From positions 434,001 through 498,000 of the forward strand of contig CP048685.1 in NCBI GenBank assembly GCA_015698285.1: 64,000 nucleotides of DNA, given 5' to 3'. The stretch comes from Candidatus Nitronauta litoralis. GTDB lineage: Bacteria > Nitrospinota > Nitrospinia > Nitrospinales > Nitrospinaceae. The notes under the pieces were generated by a model that had not been told where the DNA came from, did no database searches, and saw nothing but the letters and a program-made list of their open reading frames with translations. A program made the translations under genes and the position numbers. Positions 63,680-64,000 of this stretch are shown here, piece by piece (within the stretch, counting starts at the first letter, position 1; each line of letters starts with the position of its first letter).

Positions 63680-64000
63680 AATAAAGACACTCTTGCGAGC
63701 GATTTGCTTTATAGGCATTATTTATTGAAGTTCGTTTATCCTCAGCGTTTTCAAGAGCATCGTTTGCAGCTTTAGCGTACTGCCTTAACGCGGCTCTTGT
63801 TTTAGCCGATTCGGGGTAGGTCAGTTCGATATAACGCTGGATGTCGTCGCGCACGCCGTCGTTGTCCGAGTCTATGCCGAGCAGGGTCGCTTTGCCCGCT
63901 TCACCGGGGTCCGGCGGTAAATCCAAAATGCGGTACGCCACCTGTTCGGTATCGCTCGCACCACTCGGAGCCGTGACGGTCACGATGATAGTGTACTCCC
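63585..64000 (-). pseudogene. partial Ca-binding/Ig-like secreted protein gene, likely 3'-truncated
   Basis: The frame is open to the right edge. It has an Ig-like strand (EYTIIVTVTAPSG), a calcium-binding DSDNDGVRDDIQ turn (thrombospondin type 3-like), and IELTYPESAKTRAALRQYAKAANDALENA with RSQECLYF, a region shared by secreted proteins with such repeats. After CLYFIF the sequence becomes the antisense of the gene at 63416, and ends in RNRNVPGGGGPP. I judge that the original C-terminus was lost at about 63680. Beyond the window it is presumably longer. Confidence 0.6.

Overview
The window comes from a Gram-negative bacterium with moderate G+C. It carries a TonB-dependent receptor, outer-membrane beta-barrels, lipoproteins, periplasmic cytochromes c, MreB and a dnaG-rpoD pair. 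The density of two-component genes, c-type cytochromes and small Fe-S proteins, and the many formylglycine-generating-enzyme-like (FGE-like) domains, would suit a Nitrospinota-like or deltaproteobacteria-like lineage. No 16S rRNA gene is present, so this placement is inference. Start codons are often GTG or TTG.

Layout. (1) 0-10 kb is a signalling block: TonB receptor, YfiR-like periplasmic protein, CHASE8 histidine kinase and response regulator on the plus strand; an XRE regulator; then a minus-strand CHASE kinase, a CheY-like regulator and a hybrid kinase. (2) 10.9-17.8 kb is a redox and stress block: small secreted protein, catalase-like protein, di-haem cytochrome lipoprotein, photolyase, FGE-like protein and aldo/keto reductase. 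(3) 17.8-22 kb is gene-poor and repeat-rich. An inverted pair of ~135-bp repeats brackets a hypothetical gene and a TPR-FGE gene, and a truncated LysR remnant ends at one repeat. (4) 22-35.7 kb holds glgC, a NamZ-type muramidase, a degenerate and an intact metzincin around DUF2231 and membrane-bound LuxR-type genes, then YqeY, dnaG, rpoD, a CAT-anticodon tRNA, patatin and rtcB. (5) 35.9-44.4 kb is minus strand: CoA-disulfide reductase with a PAS kinase, a cytochrome c beside its decaying paralogue, and two kinases that share one GAF sensor but have different outputs, each with a response regulator nearby.

(6) 44.7-53 kb is the most unusual part. Four tandem paralogous secreted proteins share two conserved Cys motifs. 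They are followed by a 950-residue exported protein with 17 Gly-rich repeats and a six-Cys tail, a small exported protein and a 753-residue outer-membrane beta-barrel. All seven lie on one strand behind a good sigma70-like promoter. I read this as one system for exporting and assembling a cell-surface fibre or matrix, and I recognise no described counterpart.

(7) 53-61.2 kb holds a GAF-GAF-degenerate-GGDEF gene and mreB, then a run of small metal and Fe-S genes (zinc-ribbon protein, 2Fe-2S ferredoxin, JAMM peptidase, 4Fe-4S ferredoxin, Nfu), a TlpA thioredoxin and an FGE-CcdA fusion. Duplicated intergenic repeats interrupt this run. (8) 61.2-64 kb has a chemoreceptor remnant, a secreted Gly/Arg/His/Tyr-rich protein, a MarR-like regulator and small hypotheticals. 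A partial gene runs off the right edge.
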